Origin: CAITNQ01 sp041661365
GTDB taxonomy: Bacteria > Latescibacterota > UBA2968 > UBA8231
Direction of reading: 5' to 3'
Assembly (NCBI GenBank): GCA_041661365.1
Contig: JBAZUN010000001.1
Coordinates: 1-54,929 of the forward strand
Length of the DNA stretch: 54,929 bases
Position 1 is the first letter of the stretch. Each line of letters starts with the position of its first letter. The notes under the pieces were generated by a model that was given only the letters and a program-made list of their open reading frames with translations, made no database searches and had not been told where the DNA came from. The position numbers were made by a program, and so were the translations under genes. Positions 25,880-35,561 of the stretch are shown piece after piece.

Positions 25880-28800
25880 TCACTTCAGCAGCACCAGTCT
25901 GCGGGTCTGCTGAAAGGGGCCGACCGTCAGCCGGCAGAAGTATACCCCGCTGCCCAGCTCGCGGCCACCGTCGCCGGTACCGTCCCAGGAGACGCAGTGC
26001 GAGCCCGCGGGTTGCACCTGGTCCACCAGAGTCTTCACCCGCTGGCCTGCCGCGTTGTACAGGGTCAGCCGCACCGGGCCGGCCCGCGGCAGTTGGTACG
26101 CGATGGTGGTCTGCGGGTTGAAGGGGTTGGGGTAGTTCTGCGCCAGGATGGGAGTACCCGGCAGAACCGGGTCGGCCGCCGTCACCGCGGTGCCCACCTG
26201 CCGGGTATCCAGCCGGTACACCCCCCAGGGCGTGGCCGCGTAGATCACCTCCGGGTCGAGGGGATCGACGGCCACGTCGCTGAACCACGGGTGTCCGGCG
26301 ACCCCGTCTCCCAGGGATCGCCAGGTCGCACCGCCGTCCCGCGTCTCCTGCAGCTCCGGTCCGGTGATCCAGTAGAGCCGCTGCGGGTCCGCGGGCGCAA
26401 ACCGCAGGCGCATGACCCGGCGACCCGGCGTCTTCACGCTGACCAGCCTGGTCCAGCTCCTGGCCTGGTCCACCGACCGGTACACCCCCTGGGAGGTGGC
26501 CGCGTACAGGGGGTGCGGGGCCAGCGGATGCCCCGCCAGATAGAGGATGTTCTCCCCTTCGGCCACCTTGCCCGCATAGGACCAGCTCATCCCGGCGTCG
26601 CGGCTGATCCACAGACTGTCCTGGAGGCCGGCGTAGAGCACCTCGGGATCTTGCGGATCCTGGCCGAACCCCTGCACCTGAGGCGGGTACCCGCTCCGCA
26701 CGCCGGGCAGGTTCCCATTCCGTTCCTCCCAGATCGCGCCTGCACCCGAGATACGCCAGATCCCGCCCCCGCCGCCGCCGAGGTAGCAGACCCCATCAGC
26801 CCGCGGATCGGAGACCACGCTCGAATACGAGACCTCGCCGCAAGAGTTCCCGGTTCTCAATGAGCCGTCACCGGGCCGCAGCAGGGTCCGCCCCCGGTCG
26901 CCGCTCCACATCACCTGCCCAGACCATCCAGCCCTGCCGTCGGGTGTCCAATAATGGCTCGAGGTGCTGTTGGCTACCAGGAAGTCGGGGCGAGCAGGAT
27001 CGAGGTAGAGCACGGACAGGTACACGGGTGGCCAACGCCCCCTCAAGGGGAAAGCCCACTCGGTACACCACTCCTGTACCTGTCCACCGTCGGTGCTCAG
27101 GCAGAGCCCCGGACCTTTTGCGTCCGCCGAGCCGGTGTAAAGCCGGCCGGCGCGGTCGAACACGACCGTACCGACTGTAGCGCCCGTCAGGGGCAGAGGC
27201 GCGGTCTCCCACTGCTCCCCGCCGTCCCGGGTCGACCAGCATCCCGGTGCCGATGGGGAGGCGGTCGCCGTGCTGCCGACCAGGAATAGCCGTTGCGGTT
27301 GCCGCGGGTGGGAGAAGAGAGTCGCTTCCCCGGATCCGGCGGGGCAGGGCACTCTGGCCCAAGTGCGGCCACCGTCCCCTGAACGCCACACTGTCGTACC
27401 TCCACTGACGCTCCTCCAGGCAAGAAGCAGGTCCGGCACCCCGCTGTCTGTCAGTTGTAGTCGCTTTTCCGGCAGCGGTCCCACCTCCACCCATTGAGCA
27501 CCGACGTCGGCACTGTGCCACAAGGCGTTCTGCCGCACCGCGTACAGGCCTGCCGGGTCGCCGGGGTCAGGCATCACCTGGTCGAACAGCACCTCGAGAT
27601 CCTGCCGCCCCCAGGTTGCGCCCCCATCCGTACTGTGGAACAGCACGCCCGGAAGCAGGCCGGCGCCATTCCAGTAGAACAACTGCCCCGCCCACAGGAC
27701 ATCGCGGGCCAAGGGATGCACGGCGCAGAAGGAGATCTCCTCCTCCAGAACAGCCTTCCATGCGACGCCGCCGTCCTCGGAGACGACCAGTCCACTCCGA
27801 ATGCGGGCGTACACCCGCCCCGGTCGCGCCGGGTCGAGCGCCAGGATCGCGCCGTAATCGTCGGGCAGGAGCACAGAGGTCCAGGTCATGCCACCGTCCC
27901 GGCTCTTCCACGCCGCGACGCCGTAGTACCCCGACACGCCCTCCCTGATGTATCCCGCCTCCTGGTTGGCATACAAGGTCATGGAATCGTGCGGATCGAC
28001 CAGCAGTCCCGGGACGTCGACCGCAGTCATCGGGATTCCCTGGAGATATTCCCCTTCCATCCATCCCGTGCGCGCCCAGGTGGCGCCCCAGTCCAGGCTG
28101 CGCCACAACCCCTGCCCGGCCACGGCGTAGATCACCTCTGGCGAGCCTGGCGCCAGGACCAACCGGCTCACCGCCAGCGGCAGATCCCCGGTCGGCAGCG
28201 ACAGGGCCTGCCAGGCGCTGGTACGAGAAACGGCGCGGGGTACCCAGAGGGTCTGTATGGCACTACGGCCTTGGTTGCCGGCCCGGTCACGGACGACCAC
28301 CGCGACCAGATACTCCCCCGGCTCGGGTGTTGCCCACACCCCTTCGTACCACTCGCCCTGCCGTTCTAGTTCCAGGGGAACGGTCGCTAATTGAACGGTG
28401 TCCTCGGGGCTGTACACCACGACCTGGACCGACTCCACCCGGCCCCCTTCGAGGACGTGGCTGGCGGGCAGCACCAGCCGCAGTCCCTGCTCTGCCGGCC
28501 GGCTCAGCACCTCGGTCAATCGAGGCGGTGTCTGGTCCGGGCCTGGCTGCACCTGGAGCGCCAGGGTGTCGCTCCACGTACCGAACGCACCGGTGACCGC
28601 GAGCTCGAAATTCAGCCAAGATCCCGGCGGCAGATCGGTCGGTACCAGGAACTCCGGACTGCGCTGGCTCCGTGCCCGCCCCTCCCCGGAATATTCCAAT
28701 GGCACGTCGGCCGCGGCGACCCGGGTTACGCCCGCGCTGAGCGGCCGCAGGGATAACTTGAACGCCTCCACCCATTCAGACTGCGGCGCCTCCAGCTCCA

Positions 28801-30655
28801 GGCCCAGGCGGATGAACTCGCCCCCCTGGATCATCCCGTCGCCATTCCCCTGGTCATCCAGCACCTCGACGGCCTGGACCACGGTCCTGGGCGACAGGGC
28901 CGAGACCGCCACCTCCTGCTCCTCCACCAGGGCGCTGTCCGCGAACACCTCGATCGACACCGTGGCGGTGTGTCTGCCCGCGAACCCCGGCAGGAACCGC
29001 AGCGCCGGGAAGCCTCCCTGGGGATTGGCCGGGCTCGTCCGGTCCACTGCCAGATCCCCGAACACGGCCTCGGCCTGGACGATCTCCACCAATGGGTCGT
29101 CGGTGTGTATCCGGGCCCTGGTGTTGCGGGCGGCCAGCCCGCCGCGATTGGCCAGCTTGAAGGACAGGCGGAGGAGCTCTCCAGCCACGGCGATCTGGTC
29201 GCCGTCTTCGCCCATCGCCGCTACCTCGGTCAGGTCCAGTATCAGGGGCCGGGTCTGCACCCTTGTCAGGGCCACGCCTGCCTCGACGCGGATCTCCTCC
29301 AGCCGCACGCTCAGCCGCCCGTCCTCGCTGTACGAGGCCGGATTGGTGTCCGGCGTGAAGGCCCGGTACCGCACACCGTCGAACGGGTCGGTGGCGTCAC
29401 CCGTGTTGCCGCCGTGGGCCTGCGCGTATTCGACGTCGTGGGCCCAGAAATCCAGGTTGTCGCCGCCCTGCTGGGGATCTGCCTGTCTCCCGAGAGGGTA
29501 CGCGGCATCCAGCCACCTGCCGTCCGCGCATTCCAGGTCCAACCGCCGCGACTGCAGCATCGCCTCGGCCCCAGGGAGTTGCACGTGCCAGATCAGCAGC
29601 CCCTCGCCGGGTATATCGCGGTCGTACCAGGTGCCGGTGCGCGTGCGGTACTCGACCAGGAAGTACTCCCGACCGGTCAACGGGATCTTGAGGAGTCTGC
29701 CGGCCCGGCCTACCTCCTCCAGCCGCACCTCCTCCTGCGCCACCTCCTCCACCGCGGCCCACCCTAGCTGCATCCGACCGAAGGCCGACAGGCTGTTCGG
29801 ACCGTCGTCGCCGTGCCATCCGAGGGCCCCCCACCCCATCAGATCCCACGCTCCTGCCCCGGCCGAGTCCAGCTCCGGCGGGGCACCTACCCTGCCCAGG
29901 TAGCCCGTATCGTACAGATCGCCCAACCCCAGCACGTGACCGTACTCGTGGCAGAGCGCCCCCATCGCGCCTGCGAAGGTACGGCCCTGCTGTACCGTTC
30001 CCTGTCTGGGCGAGATCGTGATCGGCCGGCCGGAGATACCCGGATCCTGGGTGGCCAGATCCGCTTCGAACCCCAGCTCGCCGATGCCGTTGGCCGGCCC
30101 TCGCAGGAATCGGGCCGGCACCGTATCCAACATCAGAAAGACGGCGTCCACCGTGCCGTCGTCGTCGCCGGAGTCGGGCAAGCCATCAGGACCGTCGTTG
30201 TCGAACCGGGCGAAGTCGATCTCCTGATCGGCCTGCTCCAGGACCGGTCGGGCAAACAGGTCGTACCTGCCTCGTGCCGTGTCGTCGGCAGCCAGGTAAA
30301 AGCCCGCCTTGCGGTCCGACTCGTAGACCCGCGGCGCCACCTGGCCGCGCACCCGGAGCTTGCCGAAGGACATGGTGTCGTAGAAATGGGAGAAGCTGCC
30401 AGGTCGGTCGGGACTGAAGACGTCGGCGGCCCAGGCGGGCACCTGGGCGATGCCTTCTCCCCGGAATCGGGTGAACAGCAGCAGGGCCGTCCGGGTGCCG
30501 GTGACACGGTCCTGGGCTGCCTTGGCGGCTGCTCCAGCTCGCACCGAGGCGTTATCGCTCCTCAACCGATCCGCGCAGAGGAAGCCCTGCGCTGCCAGAG
30601 GAGCGAGGAACCCGGACAGGGCAATAGCCGCGGCGGCGATCCTGAGACTGGCCAT
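25880..30655 (-). CDS. Giant secreted M6-like metalloprotease with BNR repeats and sorting domain
   Basis: The 1591-residue protein begins with a signal peptide. A zinc metalloprotease domain follows, with HEYGH at 236-240 and GLGDLYD directly after (immune-inhibitor-A/M6-like). A region of Ig-like or immunoglobulin-type domains comes next (about 400-800). A long array of sortilin/BNR-type beta-propeller repeats (about 810-1500) contains many S.DGG.TW boxes. The final 75 residues are a FlgD/type-IX-like sorting domain (NYPNPFNPQTTIAY). It is probably secreted or cell-surface attached and degrades extracellular protein, with the propeller binding carbohydrate or protein. ATG 30655 starts the signal peptide; no operon partner is visible. 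Confidence 0.85.
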   Translation of the reverse strand: MASLRIAAAAIALSGFLAPLAAQGFLCADRLRSDNASVRAGAAAKAAQDRVTGTRTALLLFTRFRGEGIAQVPAWAADVFSPDRPGSFSHFYDTMSFGKLRVRGQVAPRVYESDRKAGFYLAADDTARGRYDLFARPVLEQADQEIDFARFDNDGPDGLPDSGDDDGTVDAVFLMLDTVPARFLRGPANGIGELGFEADLATQDPGISGRPITISPRQGTVQQGRTFAGAMGALCHEYGHVLGLGDLYDTGYLGRVGAPPELDSAGAGAWDLMGWGALGWHGDDGPNSLSAFGRMQLGWAAVEEVAQEEVRLEEVGRAGRLLKIPLTGREYFLVEYRTRTGTWYDRDIPGEGLLIWHVQLPGAEAMLQSRRLDLECADGRWLDAAYPLGRQADPQQGGDNLDFWAHDVEYAQAHGGNTGDATDPFDGVRYRAFTPDTNPASYSEDGRLSVRLEEIRVEAGVALTRVQTRPLILDLTEVAAMGEDGDQIAVAGELLRLSFKLANRGGLAARNTRARIHTDDPLVEIVQAEAVFGDLAVDRTSPANPQGGFPALRFLPGFAGRHTATVSIEVFADSALVEEQEVAVSALSPRTVVQAVEVLDDQGNGDGMIQGGEFIRLGLELEAPQSEWVEAFKLSLRPLSAGVTRVAAADVPLEYSGEGRARSQRSPEFLVPTDLPPGSWLNFELAVTGAFGTWSDTLALQVQPGPDQTPPRLTEVLSRPAEQGLRLVLPASHVLEGGRVESVQVVVYSPEDTVQLATVPLELERQGEWYEGVWATPEPGEYLVAVVVRDRAGNQGRSAIQTLWVPRAVSRTSAWQALSLPTGDLPLAVSRLVLAPGSPEVIYAVAGQGLWRSLDWGATWARTGWMEGEYLQGIPMTAVDVPGLLVDPHDSMTLYANQEAGYIREGVSGYYGVAAWKSRDGGMTWTSVLLPDDYGAILALDPARPGRVYARIRSGLVVSEDGGVAWKAVLEEEISFCAVHPLARDVLWAGQLFYWNGAGLLPGVLFHSTDGGATWGRQDLEVLFDQVMPDPGDPAGLYAVRQNALWHSADVGAQWVEVGPLPEKRLQLTDSGVPDLLLAWRSVSGGTTVWRSGDGGRTWARVPCPAGSGEATLFSHPRQPQRLFLVGSTATASPSAPGCWSTRDGGEQWETAPLPLTGATVGTVVFDRAGRLYTGSADAKGPGLCLSTDGGQVQEWCTEWAFPLRGRWPPVYLSVLYLDPARPDFLVANSTSSHYWTPDGRAGWSGQVMWSGDRGRTLLRPGDGSLRTGNSCGEVSYSSVVSDPRADGVCYLGGGGGGIWRISGAGAIWEERNGNLPGVRSGYPPQVQGFGQDPQDPEVLYAGLQDSLWISRDAGMSWSYAGKVAEGENILYLAGHPLAPHPLYAATSQGVYRSVDQARSWTRLVSVKTPGRRVMRLRFAPADPQRLYWITGPELQETRDGGATWRSLGDGVAGHPWFSDVAVDPLDPEVIYAATPWGVYRLDTRQVGTAVTAADPVLPGTPILAQNYPNPFNPQTTIAYQLPRAGPVRLTLYNAAGQRVKTLVDQVQPAGSHCVSWDGTGDGGRELGSGVYFCRLTVGPFQQTRRLVLLK

Positions 30656-30762
30656 GACGAGAACAATAGCGCGACCGGCGGCGGGTTGACAACCCCGACC
30701 CACCGACCCTTCGTACGGGCCGCGTCAGCCAGGTACGCCGCACCCGACGCAAGGGAGCTGCT

Positions 30763-30876
30763 ATGACCGCCATGTCCGATGAACGCTGGAAGCCCGGCGA
30801 CCCGATCCCCTACATCCGCCGCAAGGTCCTTTCGCGGCCCAAGGCTTTAGGCAGTCCCGCCTCGGTGGCCCGCTGA
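30763..30876 (+). CDS. Small open frame or broken gene start, 37 codons
   Basis: ATG 30763 follows AAGGGAG at good spacing and reads MTAMSDERWKPGDPIPYIRR before ending at TGA 30874-30876. The opening looks like an ordinary protein N-terminus, but no family is recognised. It may be the truncated 5' part of a gene lost in the debris-rich stretch between 30.7 and 32.1 kb, or a real small protein. It lies on the opposite strand to its neighbours. Confidence 0.3.
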   Translation: MTAMSDERWKPGDPIPYIRRKVLSRPKALGSPASVAR

Positions 30877-30967
30877 AGGGCGCGACCCGCTGCAATTTCT
30901 GGCCCATCACCACGGCAGTCGCCAGCGGTCTGGTCCCGTTAGGCGGCGACGCAGAGCCCCTGGTCGT

Positions 30968-31703
30968 TCATAGCCCCACGCCGACCAACGCCCGAAGCTG
31001 CAGCTCGGGGGCACCGGCCTCCACCTGGGCGATGCCTACTGCTGACCCCAGCGTCACCCAGAACTTCTCGGTCCCGTGCGCGATGACGGGTCCCACGTAA
31101 TGGCCGGCACTGCTCCCTTTGGCCTCCACACCCAGGCGCAGCAGCCGGCCCTTGCGGTACGTCAGCCCGATGGCGTACTCCGGTTCCAACTCCCAGGAGC
31201 CTTCCTCGCCCTCGAGCTCTACGCCCGGGTTGGCCGCCAGGTGGTACCGGCCGAAGGTTTGCGTCAGCAGCGCCTTGGCCTCGATCGCGTGTTCCGACAA
31301 ATCGGCTTTGCCCTTGTACTCAAGGTAGAGCACCGGNNNNNNNNNNGAGCCGCCGTTCCCCCGGTGGGCCCAGTCGGTAACGGCCCCGCAGCTTGTACCC
31401 CTCGTAGGTCAGCGCCTCGCCGGGCGCCTGGCCAAAAACCTGGTACAGGCCGCAGTCCAGCCGCTCGCTCATCCCGACCTCAAGCTCCACTTGGTGCTCG
31501 ACACTCGTCCGCCCCTCCAAGGCGCCCTTGTCCGGGCTCGACAGGGTGAAGTAGGTCTCCAGCTCCCCCTCGCCGCTCGTCAAGGTCAGGCTCTCGTACG
31601 TCCACACGAATGAGCGCTGGTCAGCACTCGCCCGGCCATCCGCCATCATGAACAGGGCCACGAGCAGCCAAGCGGGTATCGACGTAACCGTCCACCGCCG
31701 CAT
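30968..31703 (-). CDS. Beta-barrel-like envelope protein, interrupted by assembly gap
   Basis: Two open frames, 31703 to the gap and the gap to 30968, read as one gene of about 245 residues. The N-terminal part starts MRRWTVTSIPAWLLVALF, a signal peptide. It continues with alternating strands such as TYESLTLTSGEGELETYFTL and YKLRGRYRLG. The C-terminal part (LYLEYKGKADLSEHAIEAK, EYAIGLTYRKGRLLRLG) is equally rich in amphipathic strands and ends in a leucine. This is typical of outer-membrane barrels or copper/toluene-type surface proteins, but no specific family is recognised. The frame across the ten N cannot be tested, so a frameshift here is possible. Confidence 0.55.
31337..31346. other. 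Run of ten N (assembly gap)
   Basis: Ten undetermined bases interrupt the envelope-protein gene. The true gap length is unknown, so the reading frame across it is also unknown. Confidence 0.99.
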
Positions 31704-31824
31704 CCTGCACCGCCTTCTGTAAGGGTGTACCAGTTGGGAGCCTTATACGACTAACCCGACTGGATATATGGTATTTCGACAATATGCGGGCATAGCTCCC
31801 CTGTCAACCCCGGTCACCCCTGGC

Positions 31825-31944
31825 AGCCCGTTGAAAAAGCCGCTTTGGTTGGCGAGGCCGAGGGATGGCGGGTCCTGGCCAGGCGCGCGAGCGGCGCCGC
31901 ATCGAGGGGAGATGCGGCAAGCGAACGGGAGGACGAGGCCTGGA
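31825..31944 (+). repeat. Palindromic element, truncated copy C
   Basis: The left end AGCCCGTTGAAAAAG and about 105 following bases closely match copy B read on its minus strand. The core AGGCGCGCGAGCGGC, the hairpin CCGCAT...ATGCGG and a GCGAACGGGAGGACGA equivalent of the second core follow. A partial middle stem remains (TCCTGGCC with GGCCTGGA). The matching right arm that every other copy has is missing; unrelated, probably coding, sequence begins there. Confidence 0.75.
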
Positions 31945-32108
31945 TCGAGAAGGCGAAGTACACCCTGGTGCGGCGCGGCAACGAGGTGGTCCACATCGAA
32001 CCCCCGGGATCCTCGGCCCCGCTCTACCAGCGCGACCACTACCGCGACGGGGTCACCCTGTGGCGCCGCGTCGAAAGATTCGTGCCCGAGGAGCAGGTCC
32101 ACTGGTGA
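31945..32108 (+). pseudogene. 3' remnant of an unidentified gene fused to copy C
   Basis: The frame reads IEKAKYTLVRRGNEVVHIEP and continues to VERFVPEEQVHW before TGA 32106-32108. It looks like the C-terminus of a real protein, with balanced composition unlike the Arg/Ala-rich shadow frames around it. Upstream, the same frame runs into palindromic copy C and has only a TTG (31845) inside the element as a possible start. I do not recognise the family. A rearrangement that removed both the gene's 5' part and the right arm of copy C would explain both truncations. Confidence 0.35.
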
Positions 32109-32144
32109 GGGGATGCGCCGGCCGGGAGCTGGAGCCCGCCGGGA

Positions 32145-33005
32145 TCACAGGAGCGGCAACTGCTCGCCTTGGTAGAACGGCATCCGGATTGAGATGCCGT
32201 GCGCGGCACAACGCTCGCGGAAGAGCATCTCGAGTCGGTCTGCCGCCGGGCTGGGGCAGCCGTACTGATCGCCGTAGCGCCGCTGGTATTCCTGGCGGAG
32301 CCCGGGGAAGAGCTCGTCCAGGCATCCATAATAGTGAGCCCGCTGACGGTCGCGTAAGGTGACGCCGAAGGACGCCATCACGTACCGCGCCCCGGCGGCG
32401 TGTGCCTGGTCTACCAGGCGCAGGACATCCTCCTCGCGGTCCTCGATCCACGGCAAGACCGGCATGATCAGCACGCCGGTCAGGATGCCTTGGGCCGACA
32501 GCTCGGCCACGGTGCGCAGCCGCGCCGACGACACTGGTGCGCCGGGTTCCAGCCGGCGACTCAGCTCGTCGTCCGGCGTGGTCACCGTCAGACTCACGGC
32601 CGCGTACACCCGAGAGATCCGTCGTAGAACCTCGAGGTCGCGCAGGACCAGGGTACTCTTGGTGATCACGTGCACCGGGAATTCATGCCGGGCCAGGATC
32701 TCCAAGGCCCGTCCGGTCAACCCGATCTCCCCCTCCAACGGCATATACGGATCGTTCATCGATCCCGTGCCCACCGTGCCGCGGGTCCGCTTCCGCCGCA
32801 ACTCGCGCTCCAGCAGCTCCAGCGCGTTGGTCTTGACCTGGACGTCGGCGAAATCGTCGATGCCGTAGCATTCGCTGCGCGAGTCGCAGTACACGCACTG
32901 GTGCTGGCAGCCGCGGTACAGGTTCATGGTGTAGCGGATCCCGAACCAGGGATCAGGCCGGGGATTCGAGGAAAGGAGCACGCGAGCGGCGATCGGGCGG
33001 GTCAT
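32145..33005 (-). CDS. Radical SAM protein of the spore-photolyase-like (SplB-like) group
   Basis: The 286-residue enzyme has the opening LYRGCQHQCVYCDSR, with the CxxxCxxC cluster that binds a 4Fe-4S centre and S-adenosylmethionine. VGTGSMNDPYMPLE and ITKSTLVLRDLEVL follow, the pattern of the Rv2578c/PA0069-type SPL family. The reaction of these relatives is not established. The protein is cytoplasmic, with no operon partner on either side. ATG 33005 gives the usual family N-terminus; a longer frame begins at ATG 33059, and neither start has a good ribosome site. Confidence 0.85.
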   Translation of the reverse strand: MTRPIAARVLLSSNPRPDPWFGIRYTMNLYRGCQHQCVYCDSRSECYGIDDFADVQVKTNALELLERELRRKRTRGTVGTGSMNDPYMPLEGEIGLTGRALEILARHEFPVHVITKSTLVLRDLEVLRRISRVYAAVSLTVTTPDDELSRRLEPGAPVSSARLRTVAELSAQGILTGVLIMPVLPWIEDREEDVLRLVDQAHAAGARYVMASFGVTLRDRQRAHYYGCLDELFPGLRQEYQRRYGDQYGCPSPAADRLEMLFRERCAAHGISIRMPFYQGEQLPLL

Positions 33006-33507
33006 TGCGGTGGCACCCGGAGCGCGGCCGGTAGGGCAACCAATACCTCTGCACCTCATCGACGTGGTGGTGGATGTCGCAGATGTTCCGGCAAACCTAC
33101 CGACTCACGGGCGCTAGGTAAATGGCCCGATGCATCAGCCACGCGGCCGGTGGTGGCGGGGGGGAGGCCGGGGGCTGCCTTTACCTTGATAGCCGACATC
33201 GTCTCCTGAGTCCGCCTGGCCACATGGAGGCTGGCATGGTAAATTGCCATGCGTCGTGCCGCCGGCGTATCTGCCTGCACTGTGCCATCGAGGAGGCAGG
33301 CAGGACACCCCACATGAGCGGAGACCTCGGGGGTACTGCTGACACGACCCTCCGTGAGCGCGCCGAGGGCTCCTCGATGCTGTATATTGCCCTGCAGTCC
33401 GTGGCGTCTGTACGACCCGCTGGGTTGACCGCGAGTAGCCACCATGCGGTCGAGGTGACCTGGTGGGCGTCCGTTGCTACCATGTCTTGGCGAGGAGAAG
33501 CCCGCAG
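33006..33507. other. 502-base gap between radical SAM gene and restriction island
   Basis: I see no gene here. Two inverted repeats stand out. AGGTAAA (33116-33122) and TTTACCT (33180-33186) flank a GC-rich stretch. GCATGG (33234-33239) and CCATGC (33247-33252) surround the AT-rich TAAATTG. The second has operator-like symmetry but lies about 255 bases before the methylase start. A TATATT near 33382 lacks a matching -35. Confidence 0.4.
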
Positions 33508-35466
33508 ATGACAGCACCCGCCGCCAGCGTCGGCGCCATCATCGTCGAGCAGGGGAAGATCCTCGATTTCATTGACGGGACCACCCAACGTCGGGAGACC
33601 CCCGAGGAATACGTCCGGCAGGAGATCGCGAAGTCCCTGGTTCGCGAGTACCGGTACGAGAAGGCCGACATCGCGCTGGAGTTTACGGTGCAGATTGGCA
33701 CCCGGAAGCCACGCGCGGACTTGGTGATCTTCGAAGTGGGGTCACCCCATGAGAAGCCCCATGCTCGAATTATCGTGGAGTGCAAGGCGCCCACCGTGAA
33801 GGCGGCCGACCGGAAGGATGGGGTCGGACAGTTGCACAGCTACCTCGAGGCCTGCGCCAACGCCACTCACGGGATGTGGACCAACGGCGTCGAGCGATTC
33901 TGCTACCGCAGGTTAACTAGGAGTGGCGAGGTCACCTTCGAAGAAGTACCCGATCTCCCTGAATGTGGGCGGGGAGACGAGGCAGCCGACCGACCCCGAT
34001 TCGATCAGCTTAAACCTGCCACTTCCGACGCCCTCCTGTTCGCGTTCCGCCGCTGCCATAACTACATCGCTGGCAATCAGGGTCTGCAGAAACCCCAGGC
34101 CTTCTGGGAGCTCCTCAAGCTCATCTTCTGCAAGATCCACGACGAGCAGAATAATGACGAGGTGGAGTTCTACGCGGCGGCCAATGAGCGGCATGGGGTC
34201 AACGGCCCCCTGAAGGTACAGAAGCGCCTCGAGGGGCTGTTCTTGCGGGTCAAGACAGACTACCCGACGATCTTCAGGGACTCCGAGACGATAGAATTGA
34301 ACCCCGTGGTGTTGGCCTACCTTATCTCGCAACTCCAGATGTACTCCCTCTTGGAAAGCGACGTGGACGTCAAGGGCCGGGCTTACGAGGAGATCGTGGG
34401 CTCAAACCTCCGCGGCGACCGAGGAGAGTTCTTCACCCCCCGCAACATCTGCCGCATGGCAGTGGCGATGCTGGATCCTGATGAGGGGCAGTTGGTGCTG
34501 GATCCAGCCTGTGGTACTGGAGGATTCCTCATCACCGCCATGAACCATGTGATCGAGAAGATCCGTAAGGCGGAGGTCGCGAAGTGGGGCCACCGGCTGG
34601 AGCGTGCCGAGAAAGCCACCCGGGAGCGGGTCCGGAAGTTTGCCAACAGGTATGTGGTGGGGGTGGACTTCAACCCGGATCTGGTGAAGGCCACCAAGAT
34701 GAACATGGTGATGAACAATGACGGTTCAGGCGGGCTGTACCAGGCCAATTCTTTGGCCGCACCACCTACCTGGGAACCGGAACTACGCAATCGGGGTCTG
34801 ATGGGGAACGTTGATCTGCTGTTCACCAACCCGCCCTTTGGGTCTAAGATACCGGTTGCCGATCCCGCGATCCTTGAGCAATACGACCTGGGCCACGTCT
34901 GGTCGTATAACAAAACCGAGGATCGTTGGACCATGGGTCCGCGCATCCAGAAGTCCCAGCCGCCAGAGATTCTTTTCATCGAGCGCTGCGTCCGGCTACT
35001 GAAGCCAGGGACTGGACGCGCGGCTATAGTGCTCCCGGACGGCATCCTCGGATCGCCTGGGCTGGGTTACGTGCGCGAGTGGATCCTGCAGCACACCCGC
35101 ATCTTGGCGAGCATCGATCTCCATCCCGACACCTTCCAGCCATCGGTCAGCATCCAGACCAGCGTTTTGCTGCTGAAACGGAAAACCTCCGAGCTTATCG
35201 CCCTGGAACGCGCTGCTGGCCAACTCAACGACTACCCCATCTTCATGGCCTTGGCCAACCACGTTGGACACGATAAACGGGGGAACACCACCTACGTGCG
35301 TGACGCTCAAGGAAACGAGATCGTGGAGCTGGTCACTGAGCAGATCAAGGAGTGGCACGACGGCACCCCGGTATATCGGGCTCAGGCCGCGCAGCGCAAG
35401 GTTCTCGATGATAACACTCTGCAGATCGCCCAGGAATTCCGCCGGTGGTTGGCCGCCCTCGACTAG
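33508..35466 (+). CDS. Fused nuclease/N6-adenine methylase, restriction-modification subunit
   Basis: The 652-residue protein begins with an HsdR_N-type PD-(D/E)xK nuclease domain (Asp71 in RADLVIF, Glu91 and Lys93 in IIVECKAP). A type I-style helical region and N6-adenine methylase follow. Motif I is DPACGTGGF near residue 332 and motif IV is NPPFG near 441. Cleavage and methylation thus seem to reside in one chain. With the separate specificity subunit this resembles the BcgI type IIB plan, more than a three-gene type I system; no large HsdR with helicase motifs is present in the window. ATG 33508 follows GAGGAGAA. Base composition is visibly less GC-rich than the flanks, suggesting acquisition by transfer. 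Confidence 0.85.
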   Translation: MTAPAASVGAIIVEQGKILDFIDGTTQRRETPEEYVRQEIAKSLVREYRYEKADIALEFTVQIGTRKPRADLVIFEVGSPHEKPHARIIVECKAPTVKAADRKDGVGQLHSYLEACANATHGMWTNGVERFCYRRLTRSGEVTFEEVPDLPECGRGDEAADRPRFDQLKPATSDALLFAFRRCHNYIAGNQGLQKPQAFWELLKLIFCKIHDEQNNDEVEFYAAANERHGVNGPLKVQKRLEGLFLRVKTDYPTIFRDSETIELNPVVLAYLISQLQMYSLLESDVDVKGRAYEEIVGSNLRGDRGEFFTPRNICRMAVAMLDPDEGQLVLDPACGTGGFLITAMNHVIEKIRKAEVAKWGHRLERAEKATRERVRKFANRYVVGVDFNPDLVKATKMNMVMNNDGSGGLYQANSLAAPPTWEPELRNRGLMGNVDLLFTNPPFGSKIPVADPAILEQYDLGHVWSYNKTEDRWTMGPRIQKSQPPEILFIERCVRLLKPGTGRAAIVLPDGILGSPGLGYVREWILQHTRILASIDLHPDTFQPSVSIQTSVLLLKRKTSELIALERAAGQLNDYPIFMALANHVGHDKRGNTTYVRDAQGNEIVELVTEQIKEWHDGTPVYRAQAAQRKVLDDNTLQIAQEFRRWLAALD

Positions 35467-35561
35467 CGCCGCCGCCCCCGCAACCGCGGGAGGAATGGCC
35501 GTGGCACACGGCCAGGTACACCGCTGTGTCGACGCGGGGCTGCTCCGTACAGGACCGCCGG

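Noticed and set aside
33056..33517. 153-codon minus-strand frame in the gap before the restriction system
   Set aside because: No ribosome site, no recognisable motifs and low-complexity composition; more likely non-coding.
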